Below are positions 1 through 8,869 of a stretch of DNA of 64,000 nucleotides, piece by piece. Where the stretch lies: positions 213,879 to 277,878 of the forward strand of contig NZ_SCUT01000003.1 in the NCBI RefSeq assembly GCF_004297265.1. The letters are read 5' to 3'. The stretch is from Reyranella sp. Its GTDB lineage: Bacteria; Pseudomonadota; Alphaproteobacteria; Reyranellales; Reyranellaceae. Both the position numbers and the translations under genes were made by a program. How positions within the stretch are numbered: position 1 is the stretch's first letter; the number at the start of each line of letters is the position of its first letter. Under the pieces are notes generated by a model that was given only the letters and a program-made list of their open reading frames with translations, did no database searches and was not told the origin of the DNA.

Positions 1-704
1 GCCGAAACCGTGATGCAGTCCGTCGGATCGATGGCGTCGAACAGGAGGTGGCCGGTCATCGCCCAGGGCAGGTCCGAGAGCAGCTTGAACGGCACGAAGT
101 CGGTCCGTTCCAGCTCGTCGCGCGTGGCCGTGACCCTGGGCAATGCCTCATGGCTGTCCACCGTGGCGCGGCCGTGCCCGGGGATATGCTTGATGACCGG
201 CATCACGCCCTCGGCCAGCAACCCCTCGGCCGCCGCCCGGCCCAGCGCTGCCACCGGCTCGGGCCGGTCGGCGTAAGCGCGGTCGCCGATCACGGCGTGG
301 GTCTCGGGAAATGCGATGTCGAGCACGGGCAGGCAGTCCACGTCGCAGCCAATCGACGCGACGTCCGCCGCGAGCAGCCGGGAATTGAGCCGGGTCGCCT
401 CGAGCCCGGCGTCGGGATCGCGGGCATAGAGTTCGCCCAGCAGCCGGGCCGGCGGCGCCTTGCGCCAGTTCGGCGGACGCAGCCGGGCGACCCGGCCACC
501 TTCCTGGTCGATCAGGACCGGCGCCTCGCCGCGCGCGACGCAGGATCGGAGATCGTCGACCAGCCGGCGCGTGCCCTCGATCGTGCCGACATTGCGGGCG
601 AACAGGATGAAGCCCAGCGGATCGGCGTCACGAAAGAAGGCGCGCTCCTCCGCCGACAGCTCGGTTCCGGCGCAGCCCAGGATCAGGGCGCGCGGCCGGC
701 TCAT
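1..704 (-). CDS. nagZ: Beta-N-acetylhexosaminidase NagZ, C-terminus cut by window edge
   Basis: Cytoplasmic glycoside hydrolase family 3 enzyme that removes N-acetylglucosamine from anhydro-muropeptides during peptidoglycan recycling. About 234 residues are in the window, read from the ATG complementary to 702-704; the C-terminus lies off the left edge. Seen: FILFARNV near residue 32, the substrate-site stretch LIDQEGGRVARL at about 64-75, and the family signature KHIPGHG at about 172-178 followed by the loop ending DSH that carries the catalytic acid/base His. It follows the SPOR gene on the same strand after a repeat-filled gap. The order dGTPase-argS-SPOR-nagZ is familiar in alphaproteobacteria, where scpA/scpB often come next, so those would be expected beyond the edge. 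Confidence 0.93.
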   Translation of the reverse strand, partial: MSRPRALILGCAGTELSAEERAFFRDADPLGFILFARNVGTIEGTRRLVDDLRSCVARGEAPVLIDQEGGRVARLRPPNWRKAPPARLLGELYARDPDAGLEATRLNSRLLAADVASIGCDVDCLPVLDIAFPETHAVIGDRAYADRPEPVAALGRAAAEGLLAEGVMPVIKHIPGHGRATVDSHEALPRVTATRDELERTDFVPFKLLSDLPWAMTGHLLFDAIDPTDCITVS

Positions 705-750
705 CCGGGAATCCTCCCTAGAGCCTCTCCGGGTGAAGCAGAATCACGTC

Positions 751-869
751 CCTCCCCATTCAAATGGGGAGGTGTCGGTGAAGCCGACGGAGGGGTCAGA
801 GAATTGGCACGGACGCGCATGCCCCCATCGCCCCGTCTGACGGGGCACTTCCCCATCTGAATGGGGAAG
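751..869. repeat. Composite palindromic intergenic repeat
   Basis: Fills most of the gap between the SPOR gene and nagZ. It contains four short palindromes in a row: one at 751-772 (CCTCCCC...GGGGAGG), a GTCGG/CCGAC hairpin at 774-788, CCCCGTCTGACGGGG at 831-845, and CTTCCCC...GGGGAAG at 848-869. The outer two are near copies of each other, so the unit is flanked by matching hairpins. This looks like a dispersed intergenic element rather than a gene or single terminator. Only one copy is in this window, so dispersal is inferred. Confidence 0.7.
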
Positions 870-913
870 AGATTGATTCCGAATTCCGACGTTTCGATCC
901 ACATCGGAAGGCC

Positions 914-1837
914 CTAGCGGGCGGGCGGGACCGAGACGCAGTCGGCCTTGCGGGCCTTCAGCGAAGCACAGACGGAATGGGCCTGCTTCTCGTCGAGCGG
1001 GCCCGCCTGCACGCGATACCATACGCCGCGTTCTCCGAGATCGACGCGGACAGCCTGCATGCGCAGGTTCGCCAGCTGCTCGCCGTGCGCGCTCTGCAGC
1101 CGCGCCCAGGTCGATTTGGCGACGTCCTCGTTCTTCACCGAAGCGACCTGGATGCGCCAGCCGCCGGTCGGACCGGACATGTTCTCGATCAGGCTGGCGA
1201 TACTGGGCCCGCTCTCGGTCGTGGTCGGCGTGTTGGTCGCCGGCTGCATGTTGGGCGGATTGGCCGGAACCTTTGGTTCACTGACGGCCGGCGCCGGCGT
1301 CGGGCCGCCGGTTGTCGACGCCGTTTGCAGCGGCGTCGGCGTCTTGGCGACTTCGGCTTCCTTGGGCAGCGAGGCCGGCAGCGGCAAGCCGTTGGCCGGC
1401 AGCTTCGGCGTCACCGCGACCGGCAGCAGCTTCTCGGGCTGGGCGGGGACGGCGCCGGGAGCGATGCGGTTGAAGACTTCCTTGTCCTGGTTGGGCACCA
1501 CCAGGCCGCCGGCATTCTCGGGCTTGATCCGGGCCGGGGTGGTCGGCGCCTGCACGACCAGGGGCTCCAGTCCCTTGCCGCCCGCCTTGACGTCTTGGTT
1601 GTGCGCCCACCAGACCACCGAACCGAAACTTGCGATGGCGGCGACAGAGACCATCACCGTGAGGATCTGGCCACGACGTCTGTTGACCCGCATGAGCAGC
1701 GAGTCCCGCGGCGGCGGCGGAATTGAATCGGGTTCATGCGCGACGGGCCGAGGCGGAGGATCGAGCCGCACAGCTACCGACTCGTTGGGCCGGTAGATCG
1801 TTGGTCCGTCGCCGGAGGGGGACCGGCGAACATGCAT
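914..1837 (-). CDS. SPOR-domain inner-membrane protein
   Basis: Likely cell-envelope or septum protein of 307 residues. The N-terminus (1-57) is cytoplasmic and Pro/Arg-rich, one membrane segment spans about 58-78 (ILTVMVSVAAIASFGSVVWW), a long low-complexity Pro/Ala/Thr linker follows, and a SPOR domain (GGWRIQVASV... near 226 to the end) should bind denuded peptidoglycan in the periplasm. The ATG at 1837 lies 3 nt after the argS stop, so the two are probably translated from one message. The position between argS and nagZ matches the conserved alphaproteobacterial arrangement. Its exact partner is unknown. Confidence 0.88.
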   Translation of the reverse strand: MHVRRSPSGDGPTIYRPNESVAVRLDPPPRPVAHEPDSIPPPPRDSLLMRVNRRRGQILTVMVSVAAIASFGSVVWWAHNQDVKAGGKGLEPLVVQAPTTPARIKPENAGGLVVPNQDKEVFNRIAPGAVPAQPEKLLPVAVTPKLPANGLPLPASLPKEAEVAKTPTPLQTASTTGGPTPAPAVSEPKVPANPPNMQPATNTPTTTESGPSIASLIENMSGPTGGWRIQVASVKNEDVAKSTWARLQSAHGEQLANLRMQAVRVDLGERGVWYRVQAGPLDEKQAHSVCASLKARKADCVSVPPAR

Positions 1838-1840
1838 TTC

Positions 1841-3583
1841 TTATCTCATTTCCTCGACGGGTGTTACGCCGAAGACCTTTAAACCTGATCCTATCACAAA
1901 TCCGATTCCCTGTACCAACGCCAGTCGCGCCCGCGTGAGATCGGAATCGCCTTCGATCACGAAACGCAGGCCCGGCTCCTCCCGTCCCCGATTCCAGTGC
2001 GAGTGGAAGGCGGCCGCCAGGTCGTACAGATAGAAGCCGATGCGATGGGGCTCGTGCGCCACCGCCGCCGCTTCGACCTGGCGAGGCCACTGGGCGATCA
2101 TGCGGATCAGCGCGAGCTCGCCCGCGTCGGAGAGGCGGTCGAGCGGCGCGCCGGCGAGACCCTCGACCGCAATGCCCGCGGCCGTGGCCTGGCGCATCAC
2201 GGAGCGCGTCCGCGCATGTCCATACTGGACATACCAGACGGGGTTGTCGCGTGACTGTTCGGTGGCCTTCACGAGGTCGAAGTCGAACGGCGCGTCGTTC
2301 TTGCGCGTGAGCATGGTGAAGCGCACGACATCGGGCCCGACCTCGTCGAGGAGATCGCGCAGGGTCACGAATGTGCCGGCGCGCTTGGACATGCGGACCA
2401 GCTCGCCGTTGCGCATGACGCGCACAAGCTGGCAGAGCTTCACGTCGAGCTCGCCCTGCTTGCCGGTGATGGCGCTCACCGCCGCCTTCATGCGCTTGAC
2501 GTAGCCGCCATGGTCGGCGCCCCACACGTCGATCATGTCGGCGAAGCCGCGCCGGTACTTGTCGTGATGATAGGCGATGTCGTTGGCGAAGTAGGTCCAG
2601 CTGCCGTCCGACTTCTTGAGCGGCCGGTCGACCTCGTCGCCGAACTTTGTGGCCCGGAACAAAGTCTGCTCGCGGTCTTCCCAGTCGTCCGGAAGCTGAC
2701 CCTTCGGCGGCTCGAGCCGGCCCTGGTAGATGAGGCCCTGCTTCGTCAGCTCCTCGAAGGCGCGGTCGACGGCCCCGCTCTCGACAAGGGCGCGCTCCGA
2801 CGAGAAGACGTCGATACGGACGCCGAGCGTCTCGAGGTCGGCCTTGATCTCGGCCATCAGCGTGGCGATGGCGAAGGCCCGCATCTCGGGCAGCCAGTCG
2901 GCCTCCGGTTTGCCGATCCAGCGCGCGCCGTCGCGCCGGGCGATCGCGGCGCCGACGTCCTTCAGATACTCGCCGGGATAGAGTCCCTCGGGGATCGAGT
3001 CGATCGTCTCGCCGAGTGCCTCGCGGTAGCGCAGGTAGGTCGACTGGCCGAGCTTGTCGACCTGAGCGCCCGCGTCGTTGATGTAATATTCCTTGGTGAC
3101 GTCGTAACCCGCCTTGTGCAGCAGGTTGGCCAGCGCGTCACCCACGACGGCGCCGCGCGCATGCGCGACGTGCAGCGGGCCCGTCGGGTTGGCCGAGACA
3201 TACTCGACGTTCACCTTCTCGGCCTTACCCATCGTCGAATCGCCATAAGCGACCCCGGCCTTCAGGCAGTCGCCGAGGCGCGCACGCCAGAAGCCGTCGG
3301 CGATCTTGAGATTGAGGAAGCCCGGCCCCGCCACCGCGCCGTCGACCACGTCGGGATTGGCCTTGAGGCGGGCGAGCAGCGGCTCGGCGATGTCGCGCGG
3401 CTTCTTGCCCGCCGCCTTGGACAGGACCATCGCCGCATTGGTCGCGATGTCGCCATGCGCCGGATCGCGCGGCGGCTCGGCGGTGATGGCGGAAAAATCG
3501 AGCTTTTCGGGCAGTTCGCCCGCGGCCTGCATCGACTGGAGCGAAGCGACGATCTCGCCGATGAAATGACGGTAGGGATTCAT
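1841..3583 (-). CDS. argS: Arginyl-tRNA synthetase
   Basis: Class I aminoacyl-tRNA synthetase charging tRNA-Arg in the cytoplasm. At 580 residues it is normal in length. Seen: an N-terminal Add1-type domain, the ATP-binding HIGH-equivalent at 138-141 within [13 protein letters not shown] (HVAH; most ArgRS have HVGH), the KMSKS-equivalent RMSKRAG, and the DALR-type anticodon-binding domain at the C-terminus. The ATG at 3583 follows the dGTPase gene by 56 nt. The HVAH variant is conservative and does not suggest loss of function. Confidence 0.97.
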   Translation of the reverse strand: MNPYRHFIGEIVASLQSMQAAGELPEKLDFSAITAEPPRDPAHGDIATNAAMVLSKAAGKKPRDIAEPLLARLKANPDVVDGAVAGPGFLNLKIADGFWRARLGDCLKAGVAYGDSTMGKAEKVNVEYVSANPTGPLHVAHARGAVVGDALANLLHKAGYDVTKEYYINDAGAQVDKLGQSTYLRYREALGETIDSIPEGLYPGEYLKDVGAAIARRDGARWIGKPEADWLPEMRAFAIATLMAEIKADLETLGVRIDVFSSERALVESGAVDRAFEELTKQGLIYQGRLEPPKGQLPDDWEDREQTLFRATKFGDEVDRPLKKSDGSWTYFANDIAYHHDKYRRGFADMIDVWGADHGGYVKRMKAAVSAITGKQGELDVKLCQLVRVMRNGELVRMSKRAGTFVTLRDLLDEVGPDVVRFTMLTRKNDAPFDFDLVKATEQSRDNPVWYVQYGHARTRSVMRQATAAGIAVEGLAGAPLDRLSDAGELALIRMIAQWPRQVEAAAVAHEPHRIGFYLYDLAAAFHSHWNRGREEPGLRFVIEGDSDLTRARLALVQGIGFVIGSGLKVFGVTPVEEMR

Positions 3584-3639
3584 GGGGCGGGTATTGCCGA
3601 ATCCGCGCCCTTTGTCATCCGGGCGCGCCTGGAGCCGGC

Positions 3640-4827
3640 TCAGGAATAGAGGTCGAACAGCCGCCTGTGCTCGTCAAGGGCGAAGCGGTCGGTCATGCCG
3701 GCGATATAGTCCGCCACGACGCGGGCGCGGGCGTGGGTTCCGGCCTGCTCGGCCTTCTCGCGCCACGGCGAGGGCAGGCAGTTGGGCTCGGCGAACAGCA
3801 GGTCGAACAGGTCGACCACGACCCGGCGGGCCTTGGAATGCGAGCGGTTGAGCTTCCAGTGCTCGTACATGCGCGTGTAGAGGAAGCGCTTCACGGTCCT
3901 CTCGGTCTCGGCCATCCTTTCCGAAAAGGCCACAACAGGCCGTCCCAGGGTGCGGATGTCGGCCACCGATTTCGGCGCGGCTTCCGTGAGCCGGCGCCGT
4001 GACTCGGCCACCACGTCCTCGACCATGGCGTTGATCACACGCCGTACCGCCTCGTGGATCAGGCGGGTCTGGTCGATGCCGGGATACGTGTCGCTCACCA
4101 GCGAGAACATCTCGCCGACCAGCGGCAGGTCGAGCAGGTCCCCGACCTCGAACAGTCCGGCGCGCAAGCCGTCGTCGATGTCGTGGTTGTTGTAGGCGAT
4201 GTCGTCGCTGAGCGCCGCGACCTGCGCCTCCGGCCCGGCATGGCCGTCGAGCTCGAGATCGTGGTCCTGGCAGTATTCGACGATGGCCGCCGGCAGATCC
4301 GCCAGCGCCCGCCCGGGCTTCAGCAGCGGGCCGTTATGCTTCACCGCGCCCTCGAGGGCCTCCCAGGTGAGATTCAGGCCGTTGAACTCGGCATAGCGGT
4401 CCTCGAGCTTGGTGAGGATACGCAGGGTCTGGGCGTTGTGGTCGAAGCCGGCATAGGGCGCCATGACGCCGTGCAGCGCCTCCTCGCCGGCATGGCCGAA
4501 CGGCGTATGGCCGAGATCGTGTGCGAGCGCCACGGCCTCGCCGAGATCCTCGTCGAGGCGCAGCACGCGGCAGATCGTGCGCGTGATCTGGGCGACTTCC
4601 AGCGAATGGGTGAGGCGCGTGCGGTAGTGATCGCCTTCATGGAACACGAAGACCTGCGTCTTGTGCTTCAGCCGCCGGAAGGCCGTCGAATGGATGATGC
4701 GGTCACGGTCGCGCTGGAACGGGCTGCGGCTCGGCGACTCGGCCTCGCGATGATAGCGCCCCTTGCTCTGCCACGGCAGAGTCGCATAAGGCGCCAGCGC
4801 CTCGTGTCGCCACATCTCCTCGGCCAA
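3640..4827 (-). CDS. dgt: Deoxyguanosinetriphosphate triphosphohydrolase-like protein (HD domain)
   Basis: Predicted dNTP triphosphohydrolase splitting dGTP-like nucleotides into nucleoside and tripolyphosphate, part of dNTP pool control. It has 395 residues, typical of the short bacterial subfamily. Seen: RLTHSLEV with metal-ligand His at about 74, the HD pair at 103-104 in [13 protein letters not shown], and a later Asp in [15 protein letters not shown]. The start chosen is TTG at 4827 because a clean AGGAGG lies 7 nt upstream. The first ATG (4815) has its purine stretch directly abutting it, too close to act. It heads the dgt-argS-SPOR-nagZ series. Confidence 0.92.
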   Translation of the reverse strand: MAEEMWRHEALAPYATLPWQSKGRYHREAESPSRSPFQRDRDRIIHSTAFRRLKHKTQVFVFHEGDHYRTRLTHSLEVAQITRTICRVLRLDEDLGEAVALAHDLGHTPFGHAGEEALHGVMAPYAGFDHNAQTLRILTKLEDRYAEFNGLNLTWEALEGAVKHNGPLLKPGRALADLPAAIVEYCQDHDLELDGHAGPEAQVAALSDDIAYNNHDIDDGLRAGLFEVGDLLDLPLVGEMFSLVSDTYPGIDQTRLIHEAVRRVINAMVEDVVAESRRRLTEAAPKSVADIRTLGRPVVAFSERMAETERTVKRFLYTRMYEHWKLNRSHSKARRVVVDLFDLLFAEPNCLPSPWREKAEQAGTHARARVVADYIAGMTDRFALDEHRRLFDLYS

Positions 4828-4840
4828 ACGCGGTCCTCCT
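4828..4840 (-). promoter_or_regulatory. Ribosome-binding site deciding a TTG start
   Basis: On the minus strand, AGGAGG (complement of 4835-4840) is separated by 7 nt from TTG at 4827. The alternative ATG at 4815 has no usable spacing. This supports an uncommon TTG start for the dGTPase gene. Confidence 0.7.
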
Positions 4841-4877
4841 GCAGGGCCCGCGTTCTACGCCGTCCCGGGCGGTATGG

Positions 4878-5309
4878 CTACTTGACCAGCGTTACGGGCA
4901 CCTTGGAGTGCGCGATCACGTCCTGCGCAACCGAGCCCAGCAGGACGCCGGTGAGACCGGTATGGCCGCGGGTGCCCATGACCACCAGGCCCGCGCCCAG
5001 CTTCCGGACGAAATCGGCGACGATCTCGCCCTGGCGGCCGACGCCGACATGCTTCCTGGCCGCCACCGAGGCCTTCTGGGCCAGCGCCACCGCCGAGGCC
5101 AGGGCCTTCTCGCCCTCTTCCCGGTGATAGGAATCGATCTGTTCACGCGACACGAAGGTCGACACGGCGCCGCCGACGCTCGGCTGCACGTTCAGCAGAT
5201 GCAGCTCGGCCGCGCAGCCGGTCGCGACCATGTCGAGCGCGTGCTGGACCGCGCGATCGGAGGTCTCCGAACCGTCGACGGCGACGAGGATGGCATTGAT
5301 CTTGTGCAT
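4878..5309 (-). CDS. Universal stress protein, UspA family
   Basis: Small cytoplasmic nucleotide-binding stress protein of 143 residues, one Usp domain. Seen: the N-terminal strand INAILVAVDGS, the C-terminal ATP-binding loop GTRGHTGLTGVLLGSVAQ (G-2x-G-9x-G(S/T) type) and the final strand VPVTLVK. The start at 5309 is set by the family-typical MHKINAILVAVDGS and an AGGGGA just upstream. It lies 5 nt downstream of the TerC-type gene, so the two are probably cotranscribed. The stress that induces it cannot be read from the sequence. Confidence 0.93.
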   Translation of the reverse strand: MHKINAILVAVDGSETSDRAVQHALDMVATGCAAELHLLNVQPSVGGAVSTFVSREQIDSYHREEGEKALASAVALAQKASVAARKHVGVGRQGEIVADFVRKLGAGLVVMGTRGHTGLTGVLLGSVAQDVIAHSKVPVTLVK

Positions 5310-5314
5310 TTCCC

Positions 5315-6043
5315 CTACTCCTTGCCCTTGTCGGCCGCGAGATCCACCGGATCGTGCTCCTGGTGCTTCTTCTTGGCCCGCTGCTGGAGGAAGTAGCCGA
5401 CCGCGACGACCAGCACCGCGCAGCCGACCTCGAGGATCGTCTTGGCGTGCGGCGTGAGGGCGTTGAGCTTGGCGGCATAGCCCGGGTCGGTGGCCAGCAC
5501 CTCGCCCGCGATCCAGCCCAGCAGCGCACCGCCGGCAATGACGATGACCGGGAAGCGGTTGAGCAGCGCCATTATCAGCGTGGCGCCGAATACGATCAGC
5601 GGAATGGAGATGATGAGGCCCAGCACCATCAGCGTCGTGTCGCCCTTGGCGGCGGCGGCGATGGCGATCGCGTTGTCGAGGCTCATCACGGCGTCGGCAA
5701 TGATGATGGTGCGGATGGCCGACATCAGCGAGCTGGCCGCCTTGACGCCGTCCTCGCCCTCTTCCTCTCCCTGCACCAGCTTGACGCCGATCCACAACAA
5801 CAGGAGGCCGCCGCAGAGTTTCAGGAACGGGATCGACAACAGGTAGTCGACGATCAGGACGAACAGAATTCGCAGGAGGATGGCGCCGCCACTGCCGATG
5901 ATGATGGCGGGCCGCTGGTGCTTCTTTTCCAGGTTCCGGCATGCCAGCGCGATGACGAGGGCGTTGTCGCCCGACAGGATGATGTTCACCAGAATGATCT
6001 GGGTCAGACCGCTCCAGAAAGCGGGCGTCAGCTCAAATCCCAT
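5315..6043 (-). CDS. TerC/YjbE-family integral membrane metal transporter
   Basis: Inner-membrane protein of 242 residues in the TerC superfamily, YjbE/YkoY branch, whose characterised relatives export Mn2+ or other metals. Seen: about seven hydrophobic helices and two related acidic motifs that mark the family, NIILSGDNALVIALA near residue 17 and VMSLDNAIAIAAAA near 120, which carry the membrane-embedded Asp/Asn residues. The start is at MGFELTPAFW (6043); the longer upstream frame adds an untypical extension. It is cotranscribed with the UspA gene. Relatives are often controlled by a manganese riboswitch, but its core motif is not recognisable in the 137-nt leader. Confidence 0.88.
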   Translation of the reverse strand: MGFELTPAFWSGLTQIILVNIILSGDNALVIALACRNLEKKHQRPAIIIGSGGAILLRILFVLIVDYLLSIPFLKLCGGLLLLWIGVKLVQGEEEGEDGVKAASSLMSAIRTIIIADAVMSLDNAIAIAAAAKGDTTLMVLGLIISIPLIVFGATLIMALLNRFPVIVIAGGALLGWIAGEVLATDPGYAAKLNALTPHAKTILEVGCAVLVVAVGYFLQQRAKKKHQEHDPVDLAADKGKE

Positions 6044-6181
6044 TGTGCAACGGTCCCCGTACCATTTTCCCAGCGTGCCCTGTTTTCGGGCAGCACGCGC
6101 TTCTATGCTCCGGCCGAAGGTGTTAGTGCAGCCCTCCCGTAGGGGCAAGCCAAACCGGACAGGATCCAGGGACGAAATCGC

Positions 6182-6685
6182 ATGGCGGGAAGCGCTGGCT
6201 ACAACAGGATGTTCCCCGTCTCATGGACGGAATTGCATCGCGACGCCCGGGCGCTCGCCTGGCGGCTGGCCGACCTCGGGCCATTCAAGGGCCTGGTCGC
6301 GATCACCCGCGGCGGACTGGTCCCGGCGGCCATCGTGGCGCGCGAGCTGAATCTCCGGCTGATCGACACCGTCTGCTGCTCGACCTACGACCGCATGGAG
6401 CGCGGCGCCAAGGTGGAACTGCTGAAGGGCACCTCCGCCGAGCAGGACAAGGGCAAGGGCTGGCTGATCATCGACGACCTGGTTGACACAGGCGTCACTG
6501 CCCGCGCCGTCCGTGCGATGCTGCCGGAGGCCCATTTCGCCACGGTGTATGCAAAGCCCGCCGGCCGGCCGGTGGTCGACAGCTACGTCACCGAAGTCAG
6601 CCAGGATACCTGGATCCTTTTCCCCTGGGACCAGGAGGCCGTCATGGCCAAGACCATCGTCGAACTGAAGGGCGACGCCAAGTGA
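6182..6685 (+). CDS. gpt: Xanthine-guanine phosphoribosyltransferase
   Basis: Purine salvage enzyme transferring phosphoribose from PRPP to xanthine, guanine or hypoxanthine. It has 167 residues, the normal size. Seen: ITRGG at 41-45, the PRPP-binding loop [12 protein letters not shown] at 93-104, and the C-terminal purine-pocket region WILFPWD. It is transcribed divergently from the TerC-type gene and followed by a dispersed inverted repeat, so it is probably monocistronic. Confidence 0.95.
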   Translation: MAGSAGYNRMFPVSWTELHRDARALAWRLADLGPFKGLVAITRGGLVPAAIVARELNLRLIDTVCCSTYDRMERGAKVELLKGTSAEQDKGKGWLIIDDLVDTGVTARAVRAMLPEAHFATVYAKPAGRPVVDSYVTEVSQDTWILFPWDQEAVMAKTIVELKGDAK

Positions 6686-6715
6686 CGATGGCGCACCCCG
6701 CCTGCACCACCACCG

Positions 6716-6788
6716 TTGTCATCCCGAGCGCAGCGAGGGACCTTTCCGGCCGCCAACCAGAGGTCTCTCGCTGCGCTCGGGATGACAA
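6716..6788. repeat. Dispersed inverted repeat, family A (GTCATCCCGAGCGCAGCGA type)
   Basis: Two 28-nt arms, 6716-6743 and 6761-6788, are reverse complements with a single mismatch around a 17-nt loop. The arm begins TTGTCATCCCGAGCGCAGCG. The same design recurs at 31176-31263 and, more diverged, at 11851-11982. It follows gpt and may end its transcript, but it has no T-tract. Confidence 0.85.
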
Positions 6789-6845
6789 TGTGCGGGGCGT
6801 TGTAGTGTGCGCCATTCAAGCGCCTGCGCTTACAGGAGCCAACCC

Positions 6846-7859
6846 ATGAAATGCTACGTCATCCCCGCCCCCAAAGGCATCGAGTCGCTCACTCTGGTCG
6901 AGCGGCCGGAACCGACACCCGGGCCTCGGCAGGTTCTCGTGCGGGTCAAGGCAACGTCTCTCAACTACCGTGACCTGCTCACCATCGAGGCGCAGTATGC
7001 ACGGTCGGCCCCCAAGCCGGACCTGATCCCGCTGTCGGACGGTGCGGGCGAGGTGGTCGCGGTCGGTCCCGGGGTCAGCCGCGTGAAGGTCGGCGACCGT
7101 GTCGCGGGCTGCTTCATGCAGCGCTGGTTCGGCGGCGCCATCAGCGAGAGCGCGATGCCCTCCGCCATGGGCGGCGCGATCGACGGCATGCTGACCGAAC
7201 TCGCGGTGCTGGAAGAAGAAGGCGTCGTGAAGCTGCCGGCGCATCTCAGCTACGAGGAGGGCGCCACCCTCCCCTGTGCCGCCGTCACGGCCTGGAACGC
7301 TCTGGTCGAGATCGGCCACCTCAAGGCCGGCGACACCGTGCAGATCCAGGGCACGGGCGGTGTCTCCATCTTCGCGCTGCAGTTCGCGAAGATGTTCGGC
7401 GCGCGCGTCATCGGCACCTCGAGCTCCGCCGCCAAGGCCGAGCGCCTGAAGCAGATGGGAGCCGAGGCGGTGATCGACTACAAGGCGACACCGGACTGGG
7501 ACCAGGAAGCGCTGAAGCTCACCAATGGCCGCGGTGCGGACATCACGGTCGAGGTCGGCGGCGCCGGCACCCTCCCGCGCTCCTTCATGGCGACGCGGCT
7601 CGGCGGCTCGATCGCCGTGATCGGCCTCCTGTCGGGCATGGCGACGCTCGATCCGATGCCGATCCTGCGCCGCAACCTCAAGGTCCAGGGCCTCTACGTC
7701 GGCAGCACGCAGATGTTCGAGGCGATGAACCGTGCCATCGAGGCGAACGGCCTGAAGCCCGTCATCGACAAGGTGTTCCCGTTCGCCGAAGCCCCGGCCG
7801 CCTACCGGCACCTCAAGAGCCAGAAGCATTTCGGCAAGATCGTCATTTCACACGCCTAG
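6846..7859 (+). CDS. Zinc-independent MDR-family NAD(P)-dependent alcohol dehydrogenase/quinone oxidoreductase
   Basis: Medium-chain reductase of 337 residues with the GroES-like N-terminal half and a Rossmann half (GTGGVSIFALQFAKMFGARV near 171, then LKQMGAEAVIDY). It lacks the cysteine cluster of the structural zinc. Substrate unknown; relatives reduce quinones, enals or oxidise alcohols. The start is the ATG at 6846 with GGAG just upstream. It opens a plus-strand run with a Bug binding protein 15 nt downstream, an aldolase-SDR fusion and a TauD-type dioxygenase, which suggests a shared catabolic route for an imported small organic acid. Confidence 0.88.
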   Translation: MKCYVIPAPKGIESLTLVERPEPTPGPRQVLVRVKATSLNYRDLLTIEAQYARSAPKPDLIPLSDGAGEVVAVGPGVSRVKVGDRVAGCFMQRWFGGAISESAMPSAMGGAIDGMLTELAVLEEEGVVKLPAHLSYEEGATLPCAAVTAWNALVEIGHLKAGDTVQIQGTGGVSIFALQFAKMFGARVIGTSSSAAKAERLKQMGAEAVIDYKATPDWDQEALKLTNGRGADITVEVGGAGTLPRSFMATRLGGSIAVIGLLSGMATLDPMPILRRNLKVQGLYVGSTQMFEAMNRAIEANGLKPVIDKVFPFAEAPAAYRHLKSQKHFGKIVISHA

Positions 7860-7874
7860 GAAGCAAATCTCATC

Positions 7875-8861
7875 ATGATCAAGCGCCGTCTGTTCAGCGC
7901 CGGCCTGCTGGCCGCGCCCTTCGTGAAAACCGCTTTCGCCCAGAACGCACAATCGGCCTGGCAACCGTCCGGCCCCATCAAGATGGTCGTGGCGTATCCG
8001 GCCGGCGGCCCCACCGACGTCATCGCGCGCATCGTGGCCGCCGACATTTCCGGCCCCCTCGGCCAGCAGGTCGTGGTCGAGAACATTTCGGGCGGCGCCG
8101 GCGCCATCGGTACGCGCGCCGTCGCCAAAGCGAAGCCGGACGGACAGACGATCACCTTCGGCAACAACCAGACACACGGCAACAACATGTTCATGCTGAA
8201 GGAGCCGGGCTACGACGCGGTGAAGGACTTCGCACCGCTGGCCGGCGCCGGCGCCTTCGAGCATGTCTTCGTCGTGCGCAAGGACCTGCCGGTGAAGAAC
8301 ATCCAGGAGCTGATCGCGCTCGCCAAGTCCAAGCCCGGTGAGCTGAACTACGGCTCCACCGGCATCGGCTCGGGCTCCCATCTGTCGACCGAACTGTTCA
8401 TGGCGCGCACCGGCACCAAGATGACCCAGGTGCCCTATCGCGGTGCGCCGCCGCTGGTACAGGACCTCGTCGGCGGCCGCATCGACATCTCGAACTCGAC
8501 GCTGCCCAGCGTGCTGGCCCAGATCAAGGCGGGCACGATCCGCGCCATCGCGATCGGCAGCGCCAAGCGCAATCCGCATCTCCCCGACGTCCCGACGCTC
8601 GAGGAGCAGGGCGTCACCGGCGCCAACGCCTCCTCGTGGGCCGCCTTCTTCGCGCCGGCGGGCACTCCGCAACCGGCGCTCGACCGTCTGTCGGCTGAGA
8701 TCATGAAGAGCCTGAAGAAGCCCGAGGTCGTCGAGAAGATCGACAAGCTGGGCTTCACCGTCGAGCCGCGCGATCCCGCGCAGTTCAAGCCTTACCAGGA
8801 GCAGGAGATCGCGACCTGGGTGAAGATCGCCAAGGATGCCGGGATCGAGCCGGGAGAATAG
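7875..8861 (+). CDS. Tripartite tricarboxylate transporter receptor (TctC/Bug) periplasmic binding protein
   Basis: Secreted solute receptor of 328 residues. Seen: a signal peptide (MIKRRLFSAGLLAAPFVKTAFA, cleavage after AFA), then family landmarks IKMVVAYPAGGPTDVIAR, GGAGAIGTRAV, and YGSTGIGSGSHLSTELF lining the ligand cleft. Bug proteins bind carboxylates and related small molecules. No TctA/TctB membrane partners are in the window, which is common for orphan Bug proteins. It sits between the MDR reductase and the aldolase-SDR fusion, so its ligand is probably the substrate of that operon. Confidence 0.93.
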   Translation: MIKRRLFSAGLLAAPFVKTAFAQNAQSAWQPSGPIKMVVAYPAGGPTDVIARIVAADISGPLGQQVVVENISGGAGAIGTRAVAKAKPDGQTITFGNNQTHGNNMFMLKEPGYDAVKDFAPLAGAGAFEHVFVVRKDLPVKNIQELIALAKSKPGELNYGSTGIGSGSHLSTELFMARTGTKMTQVPYRGAPPLVQDLVGGRIDISNSTLPSVLAQIKAGTIRAIAIGSAKRNPHLPDVPTLEEQGVTGANASSWAAFFAPAGTPQPALDRLSAEIMKSLKKPEVVEKIDKLGFTVEPRDPAQFKPYQEQEIATWVKIAKDAGIEPGE

Positions 8862-8869
8862 GCAGCGCC

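Noticed and set aside
6044..6181. Manganese (yybP-ykoY) riboswitch upstream of the TerC-type gene
   Set aside because: The leader has hairpins (for example GCCC/GGGC at 6131-6146) but not the GGGGAGUAGC-type core and its partner, so I cannot support it. A covariance-model search would decide.
6583..6819. Short protein on the minus strand containing VIPSAARDL
   Set aside because: This is a translated inverted repeat (6716-6788) plus antisense of gpt, a known kind of false gene.
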